Shown: positions 36,670 through 46,735, numbered from the stretch's first letter. The stretch: 64,000 bases of DNA from Alteromonadaceae bacterium (GCA_014872785.1 WKFJ01000045.1:1-64000); one strand, 5' to 3'. Notes: generated by a model not told the origin, from the sequence alone. Translations and numbers: made by a program.

Positions 36670-38328
36670 TTACGACTCTATTTTCGCCCATGTGTCTCTT
36701 AAGGCAACAGTGCGATTGAAAACAAGTTTTTCATCACTTGATTCAACGTCTTTACAGAAATACCCTGTGCGCTCAAACTGAACTGCCTTGCCAACTTCAG
36801 CACTTACCATGCTCGACTCAACAACACCCTGTTTCACCACTAGTGAATCTTCGTTTAATGCCTCGTCTAATTCCACACCATTTGGATTTGGAACCTTGAA
36901 TAAACGATCGTACAAACGAATTTCCGCAGGCTGATTGCGCATAGCTGACACCCAATGGATGACGCCTTTAACTTTACGACCATCTGCTGGGTCTTTGCCT
37001 AACGTGTCAGGGTCGTATGTACAATAAACAGTGGTAATGTTTCCGTCTTCATCTTTGTCCACTCTCACCGCCTTCACAACGTATGCGTTGCGCAGGCGCA
37101 CTTCTTTGTCGAGGACTAAGCGCTTGTATTTTTTATTGGCAGACTCTCTAAAATCATCCCGCTCAATGAAAATCTCTTTATCAAACGGGAGTTCACGAGT
37201 GCCCTGTGTTTCATCATTTGGATGGTTAGCCGCAGACAACATTTCACCGTCGCCTTGGTAGTTTTCGATGACGAGTCTAATAGGATCGAGTACCGCCATG
37301 GCACGAGGTGCATTGACATTTAGATCATCGCGAATACAGGCTTCTAACATGCTCATCTCAATTAGATTGTCCATCTTAGTCACGCCAATGCGCTGACAAA
37401 ACTCTCTAATTGAGGCTGGCGTATAGCCCCTGCGCTTTAATCCTGCAATTGTCGGCATGCGCGGGTCATCCCAGCCTGACACGTGATTTTCCGTCACCAA
37501 TTGAATCAACTTGCGCTTACTCAGCACCGTGTATTCAAGGTTCAATCTAGAAAATTCGTACTGCCTGGGAGTGGTTTCAATACTGATATTTTCAATTACC
37601 CAATCATACAAGCGACGATTGTCCTGAAACTCCAGGGTGCACAGTGAATGTGAAATACCTTCAATTGCGTCCGAAATACAATGCGTAAAATCGTACATTG
37701 GATAAATGCACCATTTGTCACCGGTTTGATGATGGTGAGCAAAACGAATGCGATAAATTACCGGATCACGCATCACCATAAAGGGGGACGTCATGTCGAT
37801 TTTAGCGCGTAAGCAGCAGTGTCCTTCTTCATACTCGCCGGCTGCCATTTTTCGAAAATGTTCTTTATTTTCCTCCGGTGCAGTATCTCTGTATGGGCTG
37901 TTGGTGCCCGGTTGAGTCAAAGTGCCACGCATTTCTCGCATTTCTTCTTGAGTGGAGAAATCGACGTAAGCAAGGCCTTTTTCGATCAGCTCCACGGCGT
38001 AATCGTGTAGTTGCTGAAAATAACCAGACGAATACCGGACATCGCCGCTCCACTGATAACCTAACCATTGCACGTCCGATTTGATCGCGTTGACGTAATC
38101 AATACTTTCTTTTTCGGGGTTGGTATCGTCAAATCGCAGATTACATGTTCCCTGGTAATCTTCTGCGATGCCAAAATTCAAACAGATAGATTTTGCGTGA
38201 CCAATGTGTAGGAAACCATTGGGCTCGGGTGGGAATCGCGTTTGAACGGTTTTGTGAACGCCTGTTTCTAGGTCATTATCGATAATTTGACGTATAAAGT
38301 TGGTCGGACGGTTGTCAGCCTCGGCCAT
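36670..38328 (-). CDS. glnS: Glutamine--tRNA ligase
   Basis: The class I synthetase charges tRNA-Gln directly. At 552 aa it has the HIGH motif at residues 41-44 ([15 protein letters not shown]), the KMSKS-type motif as VLSKRK (about residue 270) and a C-terminal anticodon-binding beta-barrel region. GAGGAT precedes ATG 38328. The gene is single and convergent with yciK. Confidence 0.97.
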   Translation of the reverse strand: MAEADNRPTNFIRQIIDNDLETGVHKTVQTRFPPEPNGFLHIGHAKSICLNFGIAEDYQGTCNLRFDDTNPEKESIDYVNAIKSDVQWLGYQWSGDVRYSSGYFQQLHDYAVELIEKGLAYVDFSTQEEMREMRGTLTQPGTNSPYRDTAPEENKEHFRKMAAGEYEEGHCCLRAKIDMTSPFMVMRDPVIYRIRFAHHHQTGDKWCIYPMYDFTHCISDAIEGISHSLCTLEFQDNRRLYDWVIENISIETTPRQYEFSRLNLEYTVLSKRKLIQLVTENHVSGWDDPRMPTIAGLKRRGYTPASIREFCQRIGVTKMDNLIEMSMLEACIRDDLNVNAPRAMAVLDPIRLVIENYQGDGEMLSAANHPNDETQGTRELPFDKEIFIERDDFRESANKKYKRLVLDKEVRLRNAYVVKAVRVDKDEDGNITTVYCTYDPDTLGKDPADGRKVKGVIHWVSAMRNQPAEIRLYDRLFKVPNPNGVELDEALNEDSLVVKQGVVESSMVSAEVGKAVQFERTGYFCKDVESSDEKLVFNRTVALRDTWAKIES

Positions 38329-38386
38329 TCGAAATCCTCAATATTTAATGTTTGCACCGGACTTGTGAGTGCAAAAGTGAACTCTA

Positions 38387-39184
38387 TCATGCCGATGCCA
38401 ATAACTCTGGTGATATATAAAGGCTGGATAATAACTTTTTGGTCTCTGTTAAGCTAGAGCGAAAGCGCAATCCTACTGCCATTTTTCTTTCTTCAAGTGT
38501 TCGTTGATTACGGATCTCCGCCTGTATCAAAACTTCTTTACCGGCTTTAATGTCAACGGCCCTGGGAGAAACGCCTACTCTGTCCATCGGTAATTCAAAT
38601 TCAAAACAACAGCCACCAAGGGAAACATCACGGATGTGACCAAGAATAGGTGCTTCATATTGATAAGACTTCATTGAGTCTATTACATTGGCCGAAATAC
38701 AAGTAGAAACTCGTTTATGAAGCCTCAAGTCACATTTTTGTACTTGAGCCGGAAATTCTAGATATAGTAAATCGATGGGTTTGAATCCGCGCCATTTTAC
38801 AGCGGAATGAAAGGCGACACACTGCCCTCTTTCACTTTCGACGAGCAACCTGACGACCACCGGGTTACTTTCAAACAAAAAACTGTGGAAACGTTTCCAG
38901 TATTCAGGCTCATTCAGGCGAACAACTAAGTACTGGTTTGCCTCGTAACCAACTAGCCGAGCACTAACTCTCTGACTATTAGGGAATTGGAATTGTAGTT
39001 GTACGACACATCCCGGCGCAATGCCGTCAATGTAATGAGATTCAACCGTTTCTACGACGTGATTAACCTTTGCCGACATACATCGTTCCTCTGTTACTTC
39101 TGGGAATGCTGACAAGGAATTACTTCCAGTTTCTGTATCGACAAGCTGATTACATTCTGAACACAACGTGCATTTTTTATTCAA
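38387..39184 (-). CDS. PilZ-domain protein, likely c-di-GMP effector
   Basis: The 265-residue protein has an N-terminal YcgR-like module (about 45-140) and a C-terminal PilZ domain (about 145-255). The PilZ domain has both c-di-GMP motifs: RLHKR (RxxxR) and DVSLGG (DxSxxG). YcgR-like proteins slow flagellar rotation or act as other effectors. The TTG at 39184 has GGAG 7 nt upstream and gives a Cys-rich start (CTLCSEC plus a further Cys at 35); ATG 39079 also has an AGAGGA box and would remove this part. The start is therefore unsettled. Confidence 0.82.
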   Translation of the reverse strand: MNKKCTLCSECNQLVDTETGSNSLSAFPEVTEERCMSAKVNHVVETVESHYIDGIAPGCVVQLQFQFPNSQRVSARLVGYEANQYLVVRLNEPEYWKRFHSFLFESNPVVVRLLVESERGQCVAFHSAVKWRGFKPIDLLYLEFPAQVQKCDLRLHKRVSTCISANVIDSMKSYQYEAPILGHIRDVSLGGCCFEFELPMDRVGVSPRAVDIKAGKEVLIQAEIRNQRTLEERKMAVGLRFRSSLTETKKLLSSLYISPELLASA

Positions 39185-39309
39185 GCGCTTGCTCCAAGTA
39201 ACTGTTAAGACTGAATATTAAACTGCAACAAATAATTAATACTTGTGTGTTAACGCAAATGAGTACTAATATCTTCAGCAATAAAATCAATTACGAATCG
39301 AATTGGTAG

Positions 39310-40332
39310 ATGAAGGGAAAAGCGACCTCGTTCGACATAGCTCATGAAGCTGGCGTGTCTCAATCAACGGTATCCAGGGCACTGCGTGACAGCCCACTGG
39401 TAAGTATTGAGACTCGTGAACGCATCAAAGCGATCGCGAAAGAGCTAAATTACAAAGTTGATAAAAACGCCAGTAACTTACGGCAACAGCAAAGCAGCAC
39501 CCTCGCCTTGCTACTTTTTGAAGATCCTACTTCTGACGACTCCATGATAAACCCTTTTTTCTTATCGATGTTGGGCAGTATCACCAGAGCCACCGCTAAA
39601 GCGGGATACGACCTATTGATCTCATTTCAACAGTTTAGCAACGACTGGCATGCCGATTTCGAAGATACACATAAAGCTGATGGGATTATCTTGCTTGGTT
39701 ACGGCGACTTCTTAGATTACCGAGATAAGCTAGAAAAACTCGAACAACAAAACACGCATTTTGTGCGCTGGGGCGCTTTAGAAGAACACAATCCTGGTGT
39801 TGTAGTTGGCAGTAACAATTATCAAGGTGGTTATAACATTACTAATCACTTGATAGACCGAGGCCGCAAGCACTTTGTGTTTATTGGTGGTGCGGATAAT
39901 CACAGCCCCGAATTCTTAGCGCGTTTTAATGGCTTTAACGATGCACTTAGTGAACGCGGTATTTTAAAACCTGGACAAACTGCTAAGCATTGGGATGCCA
40001 TCTCCACAGAAACCTCTGGCTACAATGTGTGTAAAGCATTGTTAGACTCTGGAGAGAAAGTCGATGCTATCGTGTGTGCAAGCGACTTGATCGCTATCGG
40101 TGTACTGAGCGCAATGAAAGAATCGTCTTACAACGTACCTGACGACATTGCAATCGTAGGATATGACGACATTCCATTGGCAAGATTTACCAGCCCGCCA
40201 CTGACCACGGTAAAACAAAATACGATCCTTGCTGGAGAGATTTTAGTGGAAACCTTGATTGCGAAGATTGAAGGTAGGCATGCAAAGAATGTATTAATTG
40301 ACGCAGATGTCATATTAAGGGAAAGCAGCTAG
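39310..40332 (+). CDS. LacI-family transcriptional regulator
   Basis: The 340-residue repressor has an N-terminal LacI HTH (about 7-30, FDIAHEAGVSQSTVSRAL), a hinge helix and a periplasmic-binding-like sensor domain ending PPLTTVKQNT. It converges on an operon with an SLC45-like MFS permease and a GH97 glucosidase, so it probably controls that locus in response to an oligosaccharide (a MalR-like role). LacI-type palindromes are seen upstream of the GH97 gene (44086-44095). Confidence 0.88.
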   Translation: MKGKATSFDIAHEAGVSQSTVSRALRDSPLVSIETRERIKAIAKELNYKVDKNASNLRQQQSSTLALLLFEDPTSDDSMINPFFLSMLGSITRATAKAGYDLLISFQQFSNDWHADFEDTHKADGIILLGYGDFLDYRDKLEKLEQQNTHFVRWGALEEHNPGVVVGSNNYQGGYNITNHLIDRGRKHFVFIGGADNHSPEFLARFNGFNDALSERGILKPGQTAKHWDAISTETSGYNVCKALLDSGEKVDAIVCASDLIAIGVLSAMKESSYNVPDDIAIVGYDDIPLARFTSPPLTTVKQNTILAGEILVETLIAKIEGRHAKNVLIDADVILRESS

Positions 40333-40367
40333 GTCTTAGCTCTTAGCCGCTTTTCCCAAAAACCAGT

Positions 40368-41930
40368 TTACGCTTCTCTCACTCTGAGTGTTAACAGCGC
40401 TCCAACCATCATACTGGCTCCACCTACTAGCAAGGCATAGATAGGTTCGCCATCAAATATTTTTGTGACCAAAAAGCCGAGGATACTCGCAGCAACAAGC
40501 TGAGGTAAGGTAATGAAGAAGTTAAAGATCCCCATGTAAATACCCATCTTGTTTTGCGGTAGAGAGTTTGCCAATAGCGTGTAAGGAATAGACAAAATAG
40601 ATGCCCACGCGAAGCCAATACCCACCATAGAAACAATTAACATATCCGGGTCTTTAACAAACATAAAGGAGGCCAAACCAATCGCACCGAGCATCAAGTT
40701 TATCAAATGCGTCACCCGCAAATTTGTCGCTTTCACAATAATAGGAATAATAACCGCCGCTATCGCTGCGTAGGCGAACTGAGCCCCAAACAATACGCCC
40801 ACCCAGTTTGCGCCGTTGTTATATGCCTGTGATGTAGTCTCAGTTGCATTGAAGTGAAAAGAGGTTACGGCAGGAGTCGTATAAATCCACATCGCAAAAA
40901 GCGGGAACCAAGAGAAGAACTGCACCCAAGCCAACTGCTTCATGGTGTCAGGCATGTTAAACAAGTCATCCATCATGGAATTGAATCCATTGCCGGCGTG
41001 TTTTCCTTTGGCCAATACACCAGCAATAATCTGCAATATGCCAAACGCAGTAATTACGCCACCCAAGATAAACAGCTGCTTGTCTAATGCTTCTTTAAAT
41101 ATTTGAATTACCAGCATGGAAACCAGACCTATACCAAGCCAAATCATGCCACCTTTCACATATGCTTCAACGCTGCGAGATTTGTGCTGTGCGATTTGCA
41201 CCGCATTTTCGATGCCCGCAGCATCTTCTTGCTCTTTTTCGGTTTTAGCAAAAGCGTCTAATTCCTCCGGGCTGTACTCTTTGGTTGAATAGATTGTCCA
41301 GCCAACTGCTAAGAAAAAGGCAACCGCACCAAAATAGAACGAATATTTAACCGAGTCAGGCACTACGCCAGCTTCAGCAGTATTGCTTACGTCAAGCCAG
41401 TTGGCCAATATCCATGGCATCGCTGATGCTATGGTTCCGCCGATACCGATGAAAAAGCTTTGCATAGAGAAGCCAGTAGCACGTTGATGCTTTGGCAACA
41501 TGTCACCCACGAATGCACGAAAGGGTTCCATCGACACATTAATAGCGGCATCCATAATCCACAGCATGCCAGCCGCCATCCACAAATAAGGCGAATTAGG
41601 CATAATGAATAATGCCAAGCTTGCTGCAATTGCACCGTATAAGAAGTACGGACGATGACGTCCCATACTGTTCCAAGTATTGTCACTCATGTGACCAATA
41701 ATGGGTTGAACAACCAACCCCGTTATTGGTGCAGCTATCCATAGAATGGCGAGATTATTGTAATCAGCACCTAATGTTTCGAATATACGGCTCACATTAG
41801 CGTTTTGCAGCGCAAACCCCATCTGAATACCCAAGAATCCAAAACACATATTGAATATCTGGAAGAAGTTTAACTCCGGCTTAGTTCTGCTCATGCCCTG
41901 TCCCATGTTGTCTTTATCATTTTTATTCAC
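40368..41930 (-). CDS. MFS (SLC45/GPH-like) sugar permease
   Basis: The 520-residue protein has about 12 membrane segments with a central charged loop (about 220-250, containing EYSPEELDAFAKTEKEQED). It has the sugar:H+ symporter signature GHMSDNTWNSMGRHRPY (RXGRR-type) after helix 2 and QPIIG before it. It lies 42 bp downstream of the GH97 gene in one operon and probably imports maltose or maltodextrins. The annotated GTG at 41930 has no good ribosome binding site; ATG 41894 with GGGACAGGG upstream is an alternative start. Confidence 0.85.
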   Translation of the reverse strand: MNKNDKDNMGQGMSRTKPELNFFQIFNMCFGFLGIQMGFALQNANVSRIFETLGADYNNLAILWIAAPITGLVVQPIIGHMSDNTWNSMGRHRPYFLYGAIAASLALFIMPNSPYLWMAAGMLWIMDAAINVSMEPFRAFVGDMLPKHQRATGFSMQSFFIGIGGTIASAMPWILANWLDVSNTAEAGVVPDSVKYSFYFGAVAFFLAVGWTIYSTKEYSPEELDAFAKTEKEQEDAAGIENAVQIAQHKSRSVEAYVKGGMIWLGIGLVSMLVIQIFKEALDKQLFILGGVITAFGILQIIAGVLAKGKHAGNGFNSMMDDLFNMPDTMKQLAWVQFFSWFPLFAMWIYTTPAVTSFHFNATETTSQAYNNGANWVGVLFGAQFAYAAIAAVIIPIIVKATNLRVTHLINLMLGAIGLASFMFVKDPDMLIVSMVGIGFAWASILSIPYTLLANSLPQNKMGIYMGIFNFFITLPQLVAASILGFLVTKIFDGEPIYALLVGGASMMVGALLTLRVREA

Positions 41931-41948
41931 CTAGTGTGAACACAATCA

Positions 41949-41966
41949 TCGATTTGTTCAAATCGA
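41949..41966. repeat. Perfect inverted repeat in the GH97-permease gap
   Basis: TCGATTTG-TT-CAAATCGA, 8-bp arms, between the GH97 stop and the permease start. No T-tract follows, so it is not a classical terminator. It may be an operator or an mRNA hairpin that tunes the relative expression of the two genes. Confidence 0.6.
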
Positions 41967-41972
41967 GGTTAT

Positions 41973-44018
41973 TTATTTTTTCGCAAACCTAATTGCAGTA
42001 CCACCACTGGTCGCCATTTTTAAGGTAACCTTGTCCTTGGCGCGTACCATTTTGCTATAGATTTCTATCTCATAGGGTCTATCTAGCCAATCGGCATTTT
42101 TGCCATCTTGATAAACCTGCATTTCATATGCGGCGTCTGCATCTAAAAAGCTCAAATCTATCTCAACCGTCCTTGCATTTTCATCGGTTAATGCTCCAAC
42201 GTACCAGTCCTCGCTTTCTCTGCTCTTGCGCGCAAATACGACGTAATCGCCAATTTCACCAGCGAGTGCAATGCTGTCACTCCAATCCGTGGGAACGTCA
42301 ACAATAAACTGCAGTGCTGGTTTATTATTTTCGTAGTGACGAGGTAAGTCGGCAGCCATTTGAATTGGGCTGTATAACACGACGTATAGCGCTAACTGTT
42401 TTGCTAGTGTGGTTTTAACGCGATTTTCAGCTTGTAAGCCGTAAGGCGCTAAGTTAAATATCCCTGGAGTAAAATCCATCGGGCCGGATAGCATGCGAGT
42501 ATAAGGCAAAATCGCAGTATGCTCCGGCGGGTTTGGCGGTGAACCCCACGCGTTAAACTCTTGTCCGCGAGCGCCTTCTCTGGCAATCCAATTGGGGTAT
42601 GTTCTTCTTAACCCTGTGTCTTTAATCGGTTCGTGCGTGTTGATACTAATTTTTCGTTTCGCGGCTTCGGTAATGGAGTGCAGGTATTCATTGACCATAA
42701 ATTGCCCATCGTGCCACTCATGTCTAGCATGCCCCTGCTCATCAATTCGCTTGATCCTGCCGCCATCAGCCACGTAACCGGTTTTAATTTGTTCTATGCC
42801 CATTTTTTCATACAGATCATAGGCGTCCGCCATTTGATTGCGATAGTTTGTTACGCTTCCCGAGGTTTCGTGATGTCCAACCAACTTAACCCCCTTTTGT
42901 TTTGCGTACTTTGCCAATGCTGGCAAATCAAAGTCAGGATAAGATTCGGTAAAACTAAATACGTCGCCATTGTGAAACCAACTGCCGTCCCAGCCAATGT
43001 TCCAACCTTCTACTAAGACACCATCGAAGCCATATTTGGCTGCGAAATCAATATAACGCCTCGTCTCATCATTGGTAGCCCCGTGCTTTTCTCCTGAACC
43101 CCAGGTTTTTTCGTTGACGTGCATTGCCCACCAAATACCTACGTACTTGCCGGGGTTCACCCAAGAGACATCACCTAATTTGTTGGGCTCATTGAGATTC
43201 AGAATCAAATTTGAATTTAACAAGCCTGTAGCTTCCGACGCGATTTGGATTGTTCTCCAAGACGATTTAAAGGGTAATTGGGTTTTTACCTTACTGCCGT
43301 CATACCAAGGAGTCAGATCTGTTTTAAAAACACCGGGACGTCTTTGATCCAGGGTGAAAGCCGCATAATCAACCAGCGCAGCCTCATGAATACTGACATG
43401 AACTCCCGTGGGTAATTTGGTGGTAAAAGGTGTATGTGCGCGGTCTACGTCTTCAAGCGCAGTTGTATTGTAGATATATTCATAGCGGTTCCAGCCCCTA
43501 CCCGGTATCCAATATGCTGTGGCATCAGAAGCAAAACCAAATTCGGTGTCTTCATCGACCACTTCTACCTTACTTTCACCTTTGATTTCCGGAATTTCAT
43601 AACGAAAGCCTATACCATCGTTATACACTCGGAATCGAGCACTAAATTGCCATTTGGACTCGTCTTTGTCCGCAAATGTTATGCTAACTTCGTTATAGGT
43701 ATTCTCGACAAATTGACGTTCACCCCAAGGTTGTTCCCATACCTCACTGAATTCACTGCGTGTTTCACTAGTGATAACAAACTCACTACCAAACTCAGGC
43801 AGTGATTTGAAAGCTAACCCCATTTTAGATTCGCTAAAGACAGGCTTATTTTGGTGGCTTACTTTATAGGTGGGAAAACCAGCCTCGTCCGACACTACAA
43901 CAGTTATTGACTGGTCAGGAGAACTAATGCTGACTTGTTTTGCTGAAACCGAATAGGTAAAAGTTGCTAGTAGTGCCGCGCAGCCGTAGGCAATTGTCGT
44001 AGAAAAACGCTGTTTCAT
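41973..44018 (-). CDS. Glycoside hydrolase family 97 alpha-glucosidase (SusB-like)
   Basis: The 681-residue protein has a signal peptide (about 1-26, VSAKQ) and so is periplasmic. It has a beta-sandwich N-terminal domain, a (beta/alpha)8 core (GKYVGIWWAMHVNEKTWGSG ... AAKYGFDGVLVEGWNIGWDG) and a C-terminal beta domain. The Glu residues in NTHEPIKDTGLRRTYPN and ARGQEFNAW match the acid and metal/base positions of the inverting SusB-type group, suggesting hydrolysis of alpha-glucosidic maltodextrin bonds. It is first in an operon with a permease, behind a LacI-type palindrome. Confidence 0.9.
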   Translation of the reverse strand: MKQRFSTTIAYGCAALLATFTYSVSAKQVSISSPDQSITVVVSDEAGFPTYKVSHQNKPVFSESKMGLAFKSLPEFGSEFVITSETRSEFSEVWEQPWGERQFVENTYNEVSITFADKDESKWQFSARFRVYNDGIGFRYEIPEIKGESKVEVVDEDTEFGFASDATAYWIPGRGWNRYEYIYNTTALEDVDRAHTPFTTKLPTGVHVSIHEAALVDYAAFTLDQRRPGVFKTDLTPWYDGSKVKTQLPFKSSWRTIQIASEATGLLNSNLILNLNEPNKLGDVSWVNPGKYVGIWWAMHVNEKTWGSGEKHGATNDETRRYIDFAAKYGFDGVLVEGWNIGWDGSWFHNGDVFSFTESYPDFDLPALAKYAKQKGVKLVGHHETSGSVTNYRNQMADAYDLYEKMGIEQIKTGYVADGGRIKRIDEQGHARHEWHDGQFMVNEYLHSITEAAKRKISINTHEPIKDTGLRRTYPNWIAREGARGQEFNAWGSPPNPPEHTAILPYTRMLSGPMDFTPGIFNLAPYGLQAENRVKTTLAKQLALYVVLYSPIQMAADLPRHYENNKPALQFIVDVPTDWSDSIALAGEIGDYVVFARKSRESEDWYVGALTDENARTVEIDLSFLDADAAYEMQVYQDGKNADWLDRPYEIEIYSKMVRAKDKVTLKMATSGGTAIRFAKK

Positions 44019-44085
44019 TTACGAAATCCTTGTGATCACAATTTTAACAATTGAGTCTATCCAATTTTTTTACATGCACCACAAA

Positions 44086-44095
44086 CATACGTATG
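44086..44095. promoter_or_regulatory. LacI-type operator candidate upstream of the GH97 operon
   Basis: Perfect palindrome CATACGTATG in the context GCATACGTATGTTTG (minus strand), 67 bp before the GH97 start. Size and central CG are typical of LacI-family operators. Related sequences occur at 45719-45738 and 52007-52032. Confidence 0.5.
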
Positions 44096-44096
44096 C

Positions 44097-44131
44097 AAAA
44101 CAAAAGAGGCTGAACAAATACCGTCAGCCTC
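44097..44131 (-). terminator. Terminator after second MFS permease gene
   Basis: On the minus strand, stem GAGGCTGA / TCAGCCTC (8 bp, 10-nt loop) followed by TTTTGTTTTG, 24 bp after the permease stop and directly before the palindrome at 44086-44095. Confidence 0.75.
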
Positions 44132-44155
44132 CATAATTCTCATTAAATTAGTGAG

Positions 44156-45589
44156 TTAGTGACCTCCACCCTCACCACTGATAACGGCTTTTTCTTCCTT
44201 CACAGCAAACCAGCCGACAGCTGAAATTGCGAGGCAAACTGCACAAATAACGAAAAGGACATTTTTATCAGCGGCAGCACTAACTGCCTTACCGACACCT
44301 AAACTCGCCACTAATTGAGGTAACACAACTGACAAGTTAAATAGCCCCATGTAGAGACCCATTTTAGATTGGTCAACTTTTTGCGACATAATAGCAAAAG
44401 GTAAGCTAATCGTTGCTGACCAACCGACACCCAATAGAGCCATTAGTGCATAAATAGCGAATGATTGAGAACCGAAGAAAGACAATACAAAGTAACCAAT
44501 TGCCATGGTACCAATACAATATGCGTGAGTCTTAACCGCGCCAAACTTCTCGGACAAAGGTTGCAGCAGTAAAACGGGTAACACCGCGGCCACTGCATTG
44601 AGGATCATGAAGCTATAACTTACGACTGAACCCATCGCGTTATCTGTCAGATCAGGTCGGTTAAATTGCACAAAAGGCACCATGTAAATAAACATGGACT
44701 GTACACCAACCCAAGTGAATGAATGTGCCGCCAACACTTTTTGGAAACCAAGGTGTTCATTACCCGATTCTTCCTTACTAAGTAATGTTTTTGCTACGAA
44801 AAATACGGTTATCAAGAAACAGGCAATTTCTACGTAATAATGGTCTGCTTCCATATGTGCCAAACGGGCAACTAATGCATAAATACCGTAAATCAAGAAG
44901 CCCCATAACGGTTGAATAATTTTCATGCCCTGCATAAAAGAGAACTCTGCTTGAGCTTCTTCTTTGTCATCTTCAAGATTCTGAGGTTCTTCGATGAAAA
45001 AACAGGGCAAAACAGAAAACGCGAGAACTAAAACAGCACCAAAATAGATAAGTGTGAAGTTGTCCCAAACAGCGCCAATTGCGTACGCCAGCACACCGAA
45101 GCTGCCCGATACCGTCTGCATCCAGGTGTAACCTTTGGTGCGCAAATTACCATCAGGGGTAACATCGGCAATGACACTTCTGGTCGGATTAAAGCTTACG
45201 TTTATGGAGAGGTCGAGTATCAGCGCCACAGTAATCGCAACGCCCAGCACACCAGTTAAGCCTAGTGACTCTGATATAACGCCTATGTTGGGTAGTGCTA
45301 ATAAACTCAGCGCTGCGAGCACGCCACCGACCAGAATGAAGGGCCTACGACGGCCTCCCCAGAACCAGACTTTATCACTGATAACGCCGATAATAACCTG
45401 ACCTAATATGCCTGCAAGTGGGCCTGCTGCCCAAACAAAACCAACATCGTGAATGTCTAGCCCAAACTGAGTGGTAAGTATCCAACTCATGGCTGCTATC
45501 TGCACTGAGAGTGCAAACCCCATCGCAGTGGCAGGAAGGCTTAGAATGGCGAAAAAGCTACTACTTAAATTTTTTTGTATCGCAAGCAT
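44156..45589 (-). CDS. MFS (SLC45-like) sugar permease, second copy
   Basis: The 477-residue protein has about 12 membrane segments. It shares with the permease at 40368-41930 the conserved loop GVISDKVWFWGGRRRPFILVGG (RRRP) and GLYMGLFNLSVVLPQLVAS near helix 11, so the two are distant paralogues. It is a probable sugar:cation symporter. It lies upstream of the GH97 operon but has its own terminator (44097-44131), so it is a separate transcription unit. Confidence 0.84.
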   Translation of the reverse strand: MLAIQKNLSSSFFAILSLPATAMGFALSVQIAAMSWILTTQFGLDIHDVGFVWAAGPLAGILGQVIIGVISDKVWFWGGRRRPFILVGGVLAALSLLALPNIGVISESLGLTGVLGVAITVALILDLSINVSFNPTRSVIADVTPDGNLRTKGYTWMQTVSGSFGVLAYAIGAVWDNFTLIYFGAVLVLAFSVLPCFFIEEPQNLEDDKEEAQAEFSFMQGMKIIQPLWGFLIYGIYALVARLAHMEADHYYVEIACFLITVFFVAKTLLSKEESGNEHLGFQKVLAAHSFTWVGVQSMFIYMVPFVQFNRPDLTDNAMGSVVSYSFMILNAVAAVLPVLLLQPLSEKFGAVKTHAYCIGTMAIGYFVLSFFGSQSFAIYALMALLGVGWSATISLPFAIMSQKVDQSKMGLYMGLFNLSVVLPQLVASLGVGKAVSAAADKNVLFVICAVCLAISAVGWFAVKEEKAVISGEGGGH

Positions 45590-45718
45590 GATTCGGTTTC
45601 GTTTGATCCGTTGAAGTTTAAACTTGATTTGTCTTAAAAACTTTCGGCCAGCGAGCCAAAGTTTTGCCAGTTATATGCACTAATAGTCGGCTGTTGTGTC
45701 AGTTATTGCAACTCAATA

Positions 45719-45738
45719 CATTCGTATTCATTCGCATT
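45719..45738. promoter_or_regulatory. Tandem LacI-like half-sites upstream of second permease
   Basis: CATTCGTATT-CATTCGCATT, a direct duplication of a sequence related to CATACGTATG, 130 bp before the permease start at 45589. The match is imperfect; inferred only. Confidence 0.3.
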
Positions 45739-45817
45739 TCATTTACAAAATAAGCATTTAGTTAACATAGAGCATCTCGGCTATAGTGATTCGTCGTTTT
45801 AGCAAACATGGACATCC

Positions 45818-45861
45818 GACCAGTTAACTGATATAAATTAACTTGATATTAACAACTGGTC
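45818..45861. repeat. Inverted repeat just upstream of thioesterase gene
   Basis: GACCAGTT (45818-45825) and AACTGGTC (45854-45861), 28 bp apart, ending 7 bp before the ATG at 45869. An operator or mRNA stem that would sequester the ribosome binding site are both possible. Confidence 0.5.
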
Positions 45862-45868
45862 ATACCAC

Positions 45869-46672
45869 ATGCATATTGATGAGTTTCTTGAGTTTGACGG
45901 TAAACCTGAAAACCACAGTGAACTGCCCTTTACAATTCCCAAAGACTGGACACAAGGTCGAACTGCATTTGGCGGTCTCAGTGCAGGCATTCTTTATTCT
46001 CGTTTAAAACGGGAAATCTGCGATGATAGGCCGCTTAGATCAATTACCTTCAATTTTGTCGGCCCGTTAAATGCCGGTGAAGCCTTTACCTTTGATTACA
46101 GCATTTTGCGTGAAGGTAAAAATGCCACAAAAATTACCGGAAACTTGAGACAAAATGGTAATGTCGCGTTAACGGCGATAGCTTGTTTTTCGCAAAACAG
46201 AACCTCAAAAGTAGAGGTGGAACCCAATTTCACTAACACTTTAGAGTTTCCCAAAAAGCCAAATTTCATTCCGCAAATCCCGAAGATTACCCCTAATTTT
46301 TTACGCCACGTAGAGTTAGCGGTACAAGATGGTAAATTACCGTTCACAGGTTCAAAAAACTCGAGTATGGCAGGCTGGATGCGCTTTAAAGAAAAGCCTT
46401 GTCGTTTTGGGGATGACCATATCATTACCCTCATCGATGCTTGGCCACCTACTGTGCTGCAAATGATAAGAGGCCCAGCCCCGGCAAGTACAATGAGTTG
46501 GAATGTGGAGTTTATCCATCCGGTATCAGACATATCCCCCGGTGAGTGGCTTGCTTATGAAGCAAAGACAGTAAGAGCTCACGGCGGATATGCCAATACA
46601 GAAGCAAAGATATGGAGTGAATCAGGGGAGCTAGTTGCATTGAGTCGTCAACTGGTAGCCGTTTTCGACTGA
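45869..46672 (+). CDS. Thioesterase-like (double hotdog, TesB-type) protein
   Basis: The 267-residue protein has two hotdog-type halves: about 20-115 (GRTAFGGLSAGILYSRL, RPLRSITFNFVGPLNAGEAFTFD) and about 150-265 (DDHIITLIDAWPPTVLQM, TMSWNVEFIHPV, YANTEAKIWSESGELVALSRQ). This pattern fits the acyl-CoA thioesterase-like superfamily (Pfam 4HBT_3-type). Substrate and catalytic residues are not resolved. It has its own terminator and an inverted repeat upstream. Confidence 0.8.
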   Translation: MHIDEFLEFDGKPENHSELPFTIPKDWTQGRTAFGGLSAGILYSRLKREICDDRPLRSITFNFVGPLNAGEAFTFDYSILREGKNATKITGNLRQNGNVALTAIACFSQNRTSKVEVEPNFTNTLEFPKKPNFIPQIPKITPNFLRHVELAVQDGKLPFTGSKNSSMAGWMRFKEKPCRFGDDHIITLIDAWPPTVLQMIRGPAPASTMSWNVEFIHPVSDISPGEWLAYEAKTVRAHGGYANTEAKIWSESGELVALSRQLVAVFD

Positions 46673-46692
46673 TTAAACATATCAAATGCAAT

Positions 46693-46721
46693 AAAAAAGG
46701 AGTCATAAGACTCCTTTTTTT
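46693..46721. terminator. Bidirectional terminator (thioesterase / isoaspartyl dipeptidase)
   Basis: Stem AAAAAAGGAGTC / GACTCCTTTTTT (12 bp) with ATAA loop and T-tract on both strands, between convergent genes. Confidence 0.92.
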
Positions 46722-46735
46722 ACCACGTAGAAATA

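Noticed and set aside
36600-36670. CRISPR-like or repeat array near the yciK terminator
   Set aside because: It is a single inverted repeat with T-tracts, i.e. an ordinary bidirectional terminator.
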